The position numbers and the translations under genes were made by a program. 64,000 nt of DNA from Micromonospora lupini (lineage in GTDB: Bacteria; Actinomycetota; Actinomycetes; Mycobacteriales; Micromonosporaceae): positions 315,001 through 379,000 of the forward strand of contig NZ_JAPENL010000002.1 in assembly GCF_026342015.1 (NCBI RefSeq), read 5' to 3'. The notes below the pieces were generated by a model, which had not been told where the DNA came from, did no database searches, and saw only the letters and a list, made by a program, of their open reading frames with translations. Below, one piece after another: positions 1 through 8,715 of this stretch. How positions within the stretch are numbered: position 1 is the stretch's first letter; every line of letters begins with the position of its first letter.

Positions 1-2
1 AG

Positions 3-377
3 CCCGGCCGGCGTCCGCCCGCCGGCTCCCGGGCCACCGACAGTTTCGGCGGGTCGTTCATCGCCCGCTACTCGTCGGATCTGCTGCTCTCCCGGGTACG
101 CCAGCTCCGCTCGATCGCCGAAGCCGCCGGCTGCACGATGGCCCAGTTGGCGGTGGCGTGGGTGTTGCACCGACCGACCGTGGCGGGGGCGATCGTCGGG
201 GCGTCCCGACCCGAGCAGCTCGCCGAGACGGCCGGGGCCACCACGGTACGGCTGGACCACGAGCTGCTGGCACGGATCGACGCCGTGCTCGGTGACCTCG
301 TCGAACGCGATCCGGCGAAGACCGCCCGCCCGAACGACGTCATGCCCGCGTGGCGTCCACCGCCTACCGCCGGCTGA
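3..377 (+). CDS. Aldo/keto reductase, C-terminal part (5' end outside window)
   Basis: The reading frame is open from the window edge to a TGA stop, so only about 124 C-terminal residues are visible. The segment MAQLAVAWVLHRP followed by AGAIVGASRPEQLAE is the typical end of the aldo/keto reductase barrel, where the IxGxSxxxQL stretch binds the 2'-phosphate end of NADPH. The catalytic Tyr/Asp/Lys/His residues would lie upstream of the window. The family reduces aldehydes and ketones in the cytoplasm; the substrate cannot be told from this end. The next gene starts 36 bp downstream on the same strand. Confidence 0.85.
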   Translation, partial: PGRRPPAGSRATDSFGGSFIARYSSDLLLSRVRQLRSIAEAAGCTMAQLAVAWVLHRPTVAGAIVGASRPEQLAETAGATTVRLDHELLARIDAVLGDLVERDPAKTARPNDVMPAWRPPPTAG

Positions 378-413
378 CACCCGCGAACACCATGGCCGTG
401 GCAGGCTCGGACC

Positions 414-1955
414 GTGGGCGGATTGTCCGAGTCGACCGGGACGGCGTGGGAGCACCTGCGCCGCCTGCCGGTCTGGGTCCCCCCGGCGCTGCTGACCCTG
501 GCGGTGACAGTGACCGGGCTCGGGTCGGCGCAGCTCTGGCGCGACGAGCTGGCGACCTGGAGCGCGGCCACCCGGTCGCCCGGCGACCTGGCCCGCCTGG
601 CCGGCACCATCGACGCCGCCACCGGGCCGTACTACCTGCTGATGCACGTCTGGGTCGCGGTCTTCGGCGACTCGACGATCGCGCTCCGCGCGCCTGCCGC
701 GCTGGCGATGACAGTGACCGCGGGGCTGCTCGCCGTGCTCGGGGCGCGGCTCGTCGACAGGCGTGCCGGCCTCCTCGCCGGGCTGCTGTTCGCGGTGCTG
801 CCGAGCACCTCCCGCTACGGTCAGGAGGCCCGCCCGTACGCCCTGGCCACCGCGCTCGCGGTGCTCGCCACCCTGCTGCTGGTGACGGCGCTACGGCGAC
901 CGGGGTGGGCTCGTTGGGCCGGCTACGCCGCCGCCGTGGCCGCGCTCGGGCTCACGCACCTGATCGCGCTCACCCTGCTGGCCGCCCATGCGCTGGTCGT
1001 GCTGGTCACCTGGTGGCGCGGCCCGGCCGCGGCCGGCATCGCCTCGCCGGTCGCCGTCACCAGGCCGGGCCACGACACCACGCCGGGCGACGGCTCGGCC
1101 GGCCGGGACCGGCGGGTGTGGCGGTGGGTGGTCGCCGTGGTTCCGGCCGCGCTGCTGGTCGGACCGTTGCTGCTGAAGGCCCGGGCCCAGCAGTCCCGGC
1201 AGCTCAACTGGGTCGGGCTGGCCCGGCCGGACGACCTGAGCGCGCTGCCCGGCGGCGTGGCCCAGAGCAGCGTGGTGGGCGGTCTGCTGGTCGGGGTCGC
1301 CGCGCTCGGCGCTGCCCGGCTCGGGCGGCGCGCCCTGCTGCCGGTGAGCGCGATGCTGCTGCCCGTGCTGCTGCTCTTCGCCGCCGGCACGGTCGTACCC
1401 CTGTGGGTGCCCCGGTACCTGGTCTTCGTGGTGCCGTTCGCCTGTCTGCTGGCCGGCGCGGCGCTGGCCGCGGTCCCGGTGCCGGCCGCGCTCGTCGTGG
1501 TGGTCCTGACCGGGCTGCTCGGCCTGCCCGACCAGGCCGCGCTGCGACGGACCCACGAGTGGCCGCGCAGCGCGCCTGTGGACTACGCGGGCGCGGCCCA
1601 CGTGATCGGCGCGGGCCAGCGGCCGGGCGACGCGGTGGTCTACTCGCCCCGGCACAGTTGGCTCTTCCTCGACCTCGGCATCGAGTACCACCTCGGCGAC
1701 CCACCCCGGGACGTGCTTGTCACCGAGGACGAGGTCCGCCGGGGCGACCTGTGGGCAGCCGAGTGCCCGCAACCGGCACAGTGCCTGGCGGGCACGTCAC
1801 GGGTGTGGTTGGTCGTCGCCGGCCGGCGTGCCGAGCCGCTTGCCGACGTGCCGGGCGCCAAGGGAGACGCGCTGCGCGCGGACTTCACAGTCGCCCAGGT
1901 CTGGCAACGCCCCGGCCTGACCGTCGCCCTGCTGACCAGCCGTCCCGGACGCTGA
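414..1955 (+). CDS. Multi-pass membrane glycosyltransferase, GT39/ArnT-like
   Basis: The 513-residue product is mostly hydrophobic helices, with an N-terminal WRDELATW motif (residues about 42-49) in the first extracytoplasmic loop and RYGQEARPYAL near residue 140. Both are hallmarks of polyprenyl-phosphate-sugar dependent transferases (GT39 / ArnT / PMT_2 group), in which the early acidic residue is catalytic. It probably moves a sugar from a lipid carrier to a lipid, polymer or protein on the outer membrane face; the acceptor is unknown. The hydrophilic C-terminal 140 residues form a soluble domain. The GTG start has a modest GCAGG eight bases upstream. It ends convergent to the kinase gene at 2298. 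Confidence 0.8.
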   Translation: MGGLSESTGTAWEHLRRLPVWVPPALLTLAVTVTGLGSAQLWRDELATWSAATRSPGDLARLAGTIDAATGPYYLLMHVWVAVFGDSTIALRAPAALAMTVTAGLLAVLGARLVDRRAGLLAGLLFAVLPSTSRYGQEARPYALATALAVLATLLLVTALRRPGWARWAGYAAAVAALGLTHLIALTLLAAHALVVLVTWWRGPAAAGIASPVAVTRPGHDTTPGDGSAGRDRRVWRWVVAVVPAALLVGPLLLKARAQQSRQLNWVGLARPDDLSALPGGVAQSSVVGGLLVGVAALGAARLGRRALLPVSAMLLPVLLLFAAGTVVPLWVPRYLVFVVPFACLLAGAALAAVPVPAALVVVVLTGLLGLPDQAALRRTHEWPRSAPVDYAGAAHVIGAGQRPGDAVVYSPRHSWLFLDLGIEYHLGDPPRDVLVTEDEVRRGDLWAAECPQPAQCLAGTSRVWLVVAGRRAEPLADVPGAKGDALRADFTVAQVWQRPGLTVALLTSRPGR

Positions 1956-2121
1956 CCCGACCCGCTCAGCCACCCTGCCACGCCAAACGCCCGAGCGGCC
2001 GCCGACCGCCGACTGCCCGAGCCCAAACGCCTCTCGAGCCTGTTCGGGGGGGAGCGCCAGGACCGCGACGCGGTCCTGAAGCGGGTGCGCCGCCCTCGAC
2101 CGCGCCTGACCCACGCACGTC

Positions 2122-2175
2122 GGTGAGCGGTATACCTGTGAGTCATAGTTATGACTCACAGGTATACCGCTCACC
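2122..2175. repeat. Perfect 26-bp inverted repeat, hairpin element between convergent genes
   Basis: Arms 2122-2147 and 2150-2175 are perfectly complementary around a two-base centre. The arms are AT-richer than everything around them and contain smaller palindromes (GGTATACC and TGAGTCA). The element is in the 342-bp gap (1956-2297) between the convergent membrane glycosyltransferase and pdtaS. I see no gene and no T-tract there, so it is either a bidirectional terminator of unusual composition or a dispersed palindromic repeat. The rest of the gap shows no other clear signal. Confidence 0.9.
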
Positions 2176-2297
2176 AGGGCAGGTGCGTCCGGACGGAGAC
2201 ACGCCAGGGCGATGGCGAGCGGACCCGAGGAGCAGCCAGCGCGCGGGCCGTCGGCGGCCAGGGGGCGCGTGGCCGGGGAGAGGTCGACAACTGCCCG

Positions 2298-3890
2298 TCA
2301 GCCTTGCGATCGACCGTCCGGGGCGTTGCGGGCCAGCGGGACGACGAGCAGGGCCTCGGTGCCGCCCTTGGCACCCGCGCGCAGCTCGATGGTGCCGCGC
2401 AGCTCGCCGGTGACCAGGGCCCGCACGATCTGCAGACCGAGCCGGCTGCCGCGTTCGGCATCGAACTCGGGCGGCAGCCCGCGCCCGTTGTCGGTCACCG
2501 AGACGTGCAGCATCTTGCGGAACCGGTGCGCCGAGACCACCACCTCCGGTCGCGCCGACGGATCGACCTCGGCGACGGCTGCCGGCACCACGCCCGTGGT
2601 GGGCGGCGGGGGCGCGTCGTCCGTCTCGTCGGCCGGCGGGAAGCCGTGTTCGACGGCGTTGAGCAGCAGTTCGTTGAGGACCATGACAAGCGACGTGGCG
2701 ATCTCCGCCGGCAGTACGCCGAAGCTGCCCCGACGGCGCATGCCGACGCTCACCTCGGTCGCCGCGACCTCGGTCGCCGCGCTGGCCACCCGGTCGACGA
2801 TGCCGTCGAACTCCACCGCCTCGTCGCTGGACATCGACAGCGTCTCGTGGACGAGGGCGATCGAGGCGACCCGGCGGACCGACTCCTCCAGGGCTACCCG
2901 CGCCTCCGGCATGGCCACCCGGCGGGCCTGCAGGCGCAGCAGCGCGGCCACCGTCTGGAGGTTGTTCTTCACCCGGTGGTGGATCTCCCGGATGGTGGCG
3001 TCCTTGGTGATGAGTGCCCGGTCCCGGCGACGGACCTCGGTGATGTCCCGCACCAGCACCAGCGCGCCGATCGGCACGCCGGCGGGCATCAACGGCAGCG
3101 CCCGGGTGAGCATCGTGGCCCCGCGTGCGTCGATCTCCCGCCGGGGCGGCGCCTCGCCGCGCAACGCCGCGAGGATGCCGTTCGCCGCCTCGGTGCCGTC
3201 CAGCGGGTCGCCCGCCAGCCGGCGGTGCAGCGCGGCCAGGTCCTCCCCCACCAGGTGGGAGGCGTAACCCAACCGCCGGTACGCGGACTGCGCGTTCGGG
3301 CTCGCGTAGGTGACCTTGCCACCGGCGTCCAGCCGGACCAGCCCGTCGCCGACGCGGGGGGCGGACGTCGTCTCGCCCGGGTGCCGGGGCGGCGGGAAGG
3401 TGCCGTCCGCGATCATCTGGGCGAGGTCGTCGGCGGTGGTCAGATAGTTGAGTTCCAGCTGGCTGGGCGTACGGGCGGTGGAGAGGTTGGTGTCCCGACC
3501 GACCACGGCGATCACCTCGCCGGCCTCGCCGTCGGCGGTGCGCAGCCGGACCGGGATCGCCTCGTGCCGGGCCGGCACGTCGCCGTACCAGACCGGGTCG
3601 CCCTCCCGCCAGATCCGCCCCTGGGAGTAAGCGACCCCCAGGTGGGCCACCTCCGAGCCGCCGATGATCCGGCCCACCTGATCGTCCTGGTACGCGGTGG
3701 GCGCGGTCGTCGGGCGGACCTGGGCGACACAGAGGAAGGTGCCCTCGGCGTCGACAGGCACCCAGAGCAGCAGGTCGGCGAAGGACAGATCGGAGAGCAG
3801 CTGCCAGTCGCCGGCGATGCGGTGCAGGTGGTCGATGTCGGCCGGACGGAGATGGGTGTGCTCCTCGGCGAGGTCGCGCAGCGTGGACAC
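2298..3890 (-). CDS. pdtaS: PdtaS-like sensor histidine kinase (GAF-PAS-HisKA_2)
   Basis: The 530-residue soluble kinase has no membrane segment. It carries an N-terminal GAF-like domain (about 5-150), a PAS domain (about 190-280), a HisKA_2 phosphoacceptor IREIHHRVKNNLQ near residue 300 and an HATPase with the N box NELLLNAVEHG (about 410) and DNGRGLPPEF (about 473). The start MSTLRDLAEEHT and the stretch WQLLSDLSFADLL match the mycobacterial PdtaS layout, which argues for this GTG. PdtaS phosphorylates the RNA-binding antiterminator PdtaR; no pdtaR is visible here. Compared with Mycobacterium, five extra genes separate it from the biotin carrier gene it usually adjoins. Confidence 0.9.
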   Translation of the reverse strand: MSTLRDLAEEHTHLRPADIDHLHRIAGDWQLLSDLSFADLLLWVPVDAEGTFLCVAQVRPTTAPTAYQDDQVGRIIGGSEVAHLGVAYSQGRIWREGDPVWYGDVPARHEAIPVRLRTADGEAGEVIAVVGRDTNLSTARTPSQLELNYLTTADDLAQMIADGTFPPPRHPGETTSAPRVGDGLVRLDAGGKVTYASPNAQSAYRRLGYASHLVGEDLAALHRRLAGDPLDGTEAANGILAALRGEAPPRREIDARGATMLTRALPLMPAGVPIGALVLVRDITEVRRRDRALITKDATIREIHHRVKNNLQTVAALLRLQARRVAMPEARVALEESVRRVASIALVHETLSMSSDEAVEFDGIVDRVASAATEVAATEVSVGMRRRGSFGVLPAEIATSLVMVLNELLLNAVEHGFPPADETDDAPPPPTTGVVPAAVAEVDPSARPEVVVSAHRFRKMLHVSVTDNGRGLPPEFDAERGSRLGLQIVRALVTGELRGTIELRAGAKGGTEALLVVPLARNAPDGRSQG

Positions 3891-3920
3891 GGTGACCAGG
3901 GTGCCACGCCGCGCCGCGCC

Positions 3921-4973
3921 TCACATCGTCGCGGTGACCTTCTTCAGGCCGCGCGGCGCGTCCGGGTTCTCGCCACGGGTCAGTGCCAACGCCAGCGCGA
4001 GGCGCTGCAACGGCAGGATGTCCAGCAGTGGCGCGTACCGCTCGTCGACCTCGGGGACGGCGAGCCGGGTGGCGCCCGGCACGTCGGCGGAGCCGACGAC
4101 CACCACGTCGGCACGGCGCTCGCCGAGGCGGGGCAGCACCTCGCCCATGGACCGGCCGCCCGGGCCGGAGCCGACCACGGCGAGCACCGGGACCTCCGGG
4201 TCGGTCATCGCGAGCGGGCCGTGCAGCAGGTCGGCGCCGGAGAAGGCGAGCGCCGGCAGGTACGAGGTCTCCATCAGCTTCAGCGCGGCCTCGCGGGCGG
4301 TCGGATAGGCGTACCCGCGGCCTGTGGTGACCAGTTGGCGGGCGAAGCGGTAGCGCGGCGCGAGCTGGGCCGGGGTGTCGTCGGCGAGCGTTCTGGTGGC
4401 GAGGTCGGGCAGCGCGGCGAGCGCCTCCCGCTCGGCCGCCGGGAGCACGCCGTCGCCGGCCCGGATGCCCTCGATGAGCATGAGCAGGGCGAGCAGCTCG
4501 GCGGTGTACGTCTTCGTCGCCGCCACCGCCCGCTCGTGCCCGGCGGCGATGTCGATGCTCAACTCGGCCGTGTCGGCCAGCGGGGAGCCGGGGGCGTTGG
4601 TCACCGCGAGGGTGAGCGCGCCGGAGGCCCGCGCGGAGCGCAACACCTCGGCCAGGTCGGGTGAGCCACCGCTCTGGCTGACCCCGACGACGAGCGCGTC
4701 GGACAGGTCGGGCCGGGCGCCGAACAGCGTGACCACGCTCGGCGAGGCGAGCCCGGCGGGCAGCCCGAGCCGGATCTCGGTCAGGTACGCCCCGTAGAGG
4801 GCCGCGTGGTCGGAGGTGCCCCGGGCGGTGAAGACCACGTGTCGCGGTCGCCGCTCGGCCACGACGGCCGCGACACGGGCGATAGCCGCGGCGTTGGCGC
4901 TGTCGAGCAGGCGCGCGTAGCCGGCGGGCTGCTCGTCGATGTCGGCGGCCATTCCGGACCCTGCACGTGTCAC
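3921..4973 (-). CDS. SIS-domain protein, GlmS-isomerase-like sugar phosphate enzyme
   Basis: The 350-residue protein holds two tandem SIS domains: FTARGTSDHAALYG and VGVSQSGGSPDL in the first, and GYAYPTAREAALKLMETS with DLLHGPLAM in the second. This is the isomerase half of GlmS without the glutaminase domain, as in AgaS, FrlB or NagB-II-like enzymes that deaminate or isomerise amino-sugar phosphates. The start chosen is GTG 4973 because GAGGGGAG lies six bases upstream; ATG 4952 is an internal alternative. It follows a promoter-like AT-rich stretch that it shares with the divergent TPR gene. The true substrate is not evident. Confidence 0.82.
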   Translation of the reverse strand: MTRAGSGMAADIDEQPAGYARLLDSANAAAIARVAAVVAERRPRHVVFTARGTSDHAALYGAYLTEIRLGLPAGLASPSVVTLFGARPDLSDALVVGVSQSGGSPDLAEVLRSARASGALTLAVTNAPGSPLADTAELSIDIAAGHERAVAATKTYTAELLALLMLIEGIRAGDGVLPAAEREALAALPDLATRTLADDTPAQLAPRYRFARQLVTTGRGYAYPTAREAALKLMETSYLPALAFSGADLLHGPLAMTDPEVPVLAVVGSGPGGRSMGEVLPRLGERRADVVVVGSADVPGATRLAVPEVDERYAPLLDILPLQRLALALALTRGENPDAPRGLKKVTATM

Positions 4974-5065
4974 GAACAACTCCCCTCGTGCGCGATTGCC
5001 GCGCGTTTCCTGCTCAGTCTTGCACGGTAGGGTCGACAGCAGCAATTGTTCGAGCAGCACTGCGC

Positions 5066-5096
5066 AGTTGATCACTTGATCATCTCAATATCAACT
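5066..5096. promoter_or_regulatory. Inverted repeat in divergent promoter region (possible operator)
   Basis: AGTTGAT (5066-5072) and ATCAACT (5090-5096) form a 7-bp inverted repeat around two overlapping TGATCA-type palindromes. It is the most AT-rich patch of the 163-bp gap between the divergent SIS and TPR genes, so a regulator may bind here. No regulator gene is adjacent, and the assignment is inference. Confidence 0.35.
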
Positions 5097-5136
5097 ACGC
5101 TGGCCCCGCTGTCTGAAGCTGCGACGAGAGGACACC

Positions 5137-6966
5137 GTGCCCGAGGGAAGGGACGACCCCGCGCTCTCCGCGACGGAGGAGCTGGCCCTGGCTCGGCTGG
5201 CACTTGACGAGGGTGACCTCCACCACGCGGCCGGCCACCTCGCCGGCGCGCTGGCACGGGCGCCCACACTGCCCGAGGTGCACGAGACGCTGGCCCGTCT
5301 CGCCGCGGCCGACGGCGGAGGGCTCGACCTCTTCCCGATCAACCACCACACCTTCGTGGGCGCGGTCGTCGCCCGCGCCCACCTGCTCGCCGCCGCCGGT
5401 CGCCCCGCCGAAGGGCTGGAACTGCTGGCCGCGGCGACCGGTCACGCCCCCGGCACCGAGTGGGCGGGCGTGCCGTGGGTGACAGCCTCCGAACTTGTCG
5501 AACGGCTGGAACCTGACCACATCGCCCGCGTCCTCATGCAGGTCTGCGCGGCGCTCACCGACCCGGTGCCACGGGCCGGCCGGGCAGCCCTCGCGCCGTA
5601 CCTCACGCTGGCCCGCAACGCCGCCACCGTGCACCCCGAGCACGGCCTCCTGCTGGGCGCGGCGTCCGCGCTGGCCCGGCGGCTCGGCGAGGTCGCGCTG
5701 GCGATCCGCTGGGCCAGCCGGGGAGTACGGTGCCAGCCGTCGAAGATGGGCGAGGTCTGGCTCGGGTACGCGTACCGCAGCGCGGGTCGGACTCGTGACG
5801 CCCTCGCGGCGCTCGGCCGGGCCGTCGACCTGGACCCCGGCGACCTGGCCATCTACGCCGACATCGCCGGCACCCTTGCCGACAGCGGCCGACTCGACGA
5901 GGCGTTGGAGTGGACCGAGCGGGCGCTGGCCCGGGACCCGTCGTTCGACTGCGCGGTGCACACCGCCCACCGACTGCGGCACCTGCGCGACGGCGACCTG
6001 TCCCACCTGGTAGCGCTCGCCGACTTCATCCGTGACCACCCGGACGACAGCCACGAGCACGGCGATCTGGCCCAGTGCTGCCGGGGCCGGCCCTGGCTCG
6101 GGCAACTGACGCCGGCCGGCGGTCCCCTCGTCGACGCGCTCCGCCAGGCGGTCGCCCACGACGACATCGGTATCGGCGGCGCCGTACGCCTCGCGGCGGC
6201 AGCCCCACCGAGCGCCCTGCGGACGGCGACGGCGGTGGCCCCCGGACTGCGGATCGAGGTCGCCGGCGCGGCGGAGCCGGACCCGCGCGAGCCCCGACGC
6301 CCGTCCGCGCAGCGGCTGTGGCACTTCGCGGAGGACGTGCCGACGCCTGCGTTGCCGGCGCCCTCGCCGGCAGCCGTGGAACGGATCGCCCAGGTGGCGC
6401 ACCCGGCGTGGCCGCACCCGCCGGCTGCCTACGACGCGGCGGTGGGCCTGGCCGGTCTCGACGTCGACGATCTGCTCGGGCTGCTGGTGCACCCGCCCGC
6501 GGCGCCGGCGAGCGGGCTGGGTCGACTGCTTGCCGCCCAGGATCCGTCGATCTGGGTCCGCGGGGTGCAGGTGTGGGCCTGTCTGGGGCTGCTGCACCAG
6601 CGCACCGACGAGCCCTGGGCGGATTCGACCCGACGGCGGGTGCTGCTGGACCTGGTCTGGGGTGTGGAGGACTGGGTCACCGAGGCGGCGCTGTTCGCCC
6701 TGATCACCGCCGCCTGGGTGGACCCGGCGGTGCGACCGGACGTGGCGCGCGTGGTGGCCGAGCGGTTGGCCGACGCGGCGGCCGTGGCCCAGGCCCGGCC
6801 GGTGCCGATCGCGGTCTCGCTGGCCCACCTCGCGCTGGCCGCGCCCACAGTGGACCCGGACACGGCGGCACTGGCCACCCGGATGCTCGGCGAGCGAACC
6901 CCCCGACTCCCCCGCCCCCGCAACCCGCTACGCCGCCTCTGGCAACGCCTGACCCGCCGCCCGTGA
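5137..6966 (+). CDS. Tetratricopeptide-repeat protein, function unknown
   Basis: The 609-residue soluble protein has TPR-type helical pairs, clearest at residues about 190-290 (for example AYRSAGRTRDALAALGRAVD and TLADSGRLDEALEWTERAL). The C-terminal half is rich in Ala and Pro with HEAT-like helices, and the tail is basic and Arg-rich. No catalytic motif is seen, so a scaffold role is likely. It starts with GTG downstream of a GAGAGGAC Shine-Dalgarno and is divergent from the SIS gene. Orthologues in related actinomycetes are usually annotated only as tetratricopeptide proteins. Confidence 0.7.
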   Translation: MPEGRDDPALSATEELALARLALDEGDLHHAAGHLAGALARAPTLPEVHETLARLAAADGGGLDLFPINHHTFVGAVVARAHLLAAAGRPAEGLELLAAATGHAPGTEWAGVPWVTASELVERLEPDHIARVLMQVCAALTDPVPRAGRAALAPYLTLARNAATVHPEHGLLLGAASALARRLGEVALAIRWASRGVRCQPSKMGEVWLGYAYRSAGRTRDALAALGRAVDLDPGDLAIYADIAGTLADSGRLDEALEWTERALARDPSFDCAVHTAHRLRHLRDGDLSHLVALADFIRDHPDDSHEHGDLAQCCRGRPWLGQLTPAGGPLVDALRQAVAHDDIGIGGAVRLAAAAPPSALRTATAVAPGLRIEVAGAAEPDPREPRRPSAQRLWHFAEDVPTPALPAPSPAAVERIAQVAHPAWPHPPAAYDAAVGLAGLDVDDLLGLLVHPPAAPASGLGRLLAAQDPSIWVRGVQVWACLGLLHQRTDEPWADSTRRRVLLDLVWGVEDWVTEAALFALITAAWVDPAVRPDVARVVAERLADAAAVAQARPVPIAVSLAHLALAAPTVDPDTAALATRMLGERTPRLPRPRNPLRRLWQRLTRRP

Positions 6967-6971
6967 AAGAA

Positions 6972-7007
6972 CGCGCCGCGCCTCCCCTCGGGGGACGACG
7001 CGGCGCG
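6972..7007. terminator. Hairpin between convergent genes
   Basis: Arms CGCGCCGCG (6972-6980) and CGCGGCGCG (6999-7007) enclose a second CCCC/GGGG pairing. It starts just after the TPR stop codon and faces the end of the MFS gene. There is no T-tract, as is usual for actinobacterial terminators. Confidence 0.6.
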
Positions 7008-7022
7008 CGCTCTCGGTGGGGG

Positions 7023-8603
7023 TCAGGCGACCGGCGCCTTGCCGAGGGCGATCTCGGCCTCCTCCTCCGGGGTGGCCTGCGGCGGCGCCTCGTTGGCGGT
7101 GCGCAGCGGGATCTCCTTGATGAACCAGGCGAGCACCGGGATCACGATGGTGAACAGCACGGCCCAGAGGAACACGTGCGAGATCGCGTCCGAGAGACCG
7201 GTGAGGACCAGCTCACGTGCCTGGGCGGGCAGCTTCTTGAGCTGCTCCAGGTCCATCGCGCCCTCGCCGCCGCCGCTGAACGCCCTGCCGGCGGCCGAGT
7301 CGGCGAGCCGGTTGGCGAAGATCGCGCCGAACAGCGAGATGCCGAACGAGCCGCCGATCGACCTGAAGAAGGTGGCCGCGCCGCTGGCCGCGCCGAGGTC
7401 CTTCTGCTCCACGCTGTTCTGCGCGATCAGCATCGAGGTCTGCATGAGGAAGCCCATACCGGCGCCGAGCACGACCATGAAGAGCGAGGACTCCAGCTTG
7501 CTGGTTTCGGTGTCGAGCATGGACAGCAGCGCCATGCCCCCGGTCATCACCACGCCGCCGATGATCGGGTAGGCCCGGTACTTGCCGGTCTTGGTGATCG
7601 CCCGCCCGATGACAAGCGAGACGACAAGCATGCCGAACATCAGCGGCAGCAGCAGCAGCCCGCTGTTGGTGGCCGAGGCCCCCTGCACGGTCTGCTGGTA
7701 GAGCGGCAGGAAGTTCATCGCGCCGAACATCGCGAAACCGAGCAGGAAGCCGATCAACGAGATCAGCGCGAAGTTGCGGTTGGCGAAGAGCGCAAGCGGC
7801 AGGATCGGCTCCGGCACCCGGCGCTCCACCAGGCCGAACGCCACAAGCGTCACAAGCGCCAGCACGGCCAGGCCGAGGATCTGCGGCGAGGTCCAGTCGT
7901 ACTCGTTGCCGCCCCAGGTGGTGATCAGCACGATCGCGGTGATGCCCACCGAGAGCAGGCCGGCGCCCAGCCAGTCGATCCGGTGCTCGGTGCGGTACTT
8001 CGGCAGGTGCATCGTGGTGATCAGCACGAGTAGCGCGATGCCACCCAGCGGCAGGTTCACGTAGAACGCCCAGCGCCAGGAGAGGTTGTCGGTGATGAAG
8101 CCACCGACAAGCGGGCCGGCGACCATGGCGATGGCCATGATGCCGGCGATCATGCCCTGGTAACGCCCACGCTCGCGCGGCGGAACCAGGTCGCCGATGA
8201 TCGCCATCACGCCGACCATCAGGCCACCGGCCCCCAGGCCCTGCACGGCGCGGAAGGCGATGAGCTGCACCATGCCGTCCTGCGGGCCGCCGAACATGCC
8301 CGAGCCAGCCATGCCGCAGAGGGCCGATCCGACGAGGAAGATGACCACCGAGGTCAGGAAGACCGACTTGCGGCCGTAGAGGTCACCGAGCTTGCCCCAG
8401 ATCGGGGTGGAGACTGTGGTGCCCAAAACGTACGCGGTGACCACCCAGGTGAAGTGGTCGAGACCGCCGAACTCGCCGACGATCCGCGGCAGCGCGGTGC
8501 TGACGATCATGTTGTCGAGCATCGCGAGCATCATCGCGATCATCAGCCCGAACAGCACGACCCGTACGTTGGGTCGTGCGCCGGCCTGTGTTGCCTGAGT
8601 CAT
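7023..8603 (-). CDS. DHA2-family drug:H+ antiporter (EmrB/QacA type, 14 TM)
   Basis: The 526-residue protein has the DHA2 length and the family motifs: LDNMIVSTALPRIVGEF in TM1 (motif D1), GKLGDLYGRKSVF (motif A) and GPLVGGFITDNLSWRWAF (motif C, antiporter signature). It should export cationic or amphiphilic drugs across the membrane using the proton gradient. The start ATG 8603 was chosen over 8630 because GGGGGAG lies six bases upstream. It is divergent from a TetR gene, with operator-like repeats in between, so induction by a pump substrate is the likely control. Confidence 0.92.
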   Translation of the reverse strand: MTQATQAGARPNVRVVLFGLMIAMMLAMLDNMIVSTALPRIVGEFGGLDHFTWVVTAYVLGTTVSTPIWGKLGDLYGRKSVFLTSVVIFLVGSALCGMAGSGMFGGPQDGMVQLIAFRAVQGLGAGGLMVGVMAIIGDLVPPRERGRYQGMIAGIMAIAMVAGPLVGGFITDNLSWRWAFYVNLPLGGIALLVLITTMHLPKYRTEHRIDWLGAGLLSVGITAIVLITTWGGNEYDWTSPQILGLAVLALVTLVAFGLVERRVPEPILPLALFANRNFALISLIGFLLGFAMFGAMNFLPLYQQTVQGASATNSGLLLLPLMFGMLVVSLVIGRAITKTGKYRAYPIIGGVVMTGGMALLSMLDTETSKLESSLFMVVLGAGMGFLMQTSMLIAQNSVEQKDLGAASGAATFFRSIGGSFGISLFGAIFANRLADSAAGRAFSGGGEGAMDLEQLKKLPAQARELVLTGLSDAISHVFLWAVLFTIVIPVLAWFIKEIPLRTANEAPPQATPEEEAEIALGKAPVA

Positions 8604-8631
8604 GGGTAAGCTCCCCCCGAGAATTGCCATA

Positions 8632-8675
8632 CTTACTTGCCGCCCGGCTAGTCACCTTACTAGCCGCACGGTAAG
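8632..8675. promoter_or_regulatory. Putative TetR operator: two 16-bp direct repeats plus inverted repeat
   Basis: CTTACTTGCCGCCCGG (8632-8647) and CTTACTAGCCGCACGG (8656-8671) are direct repeats with two mismatches, 24 bp apart. GGCTAGT (8646-8652) and ACTAGCC (8659-8665) form an inverted repeat across them, and CTTAC/GTAAG (8656-8660, 8671-8675) forms another. The region lies between the divergent pump and TetR genes, so binding would control both. Confidence 0.65.
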
Positions 8676-8715
8676 TTGGGTACCAACTGGCGGTCAAGTG
8701 ATTTGGGGGGCGTGG

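Noticed and set aside
350..2413. 687-codon plus-strand frame overlapping the glycosyltransferase
   Set aside because: Composition is Arg/Ala/Gly-rich without domains and the true frame (414-1955) has clear membrane and GT39 motifs.
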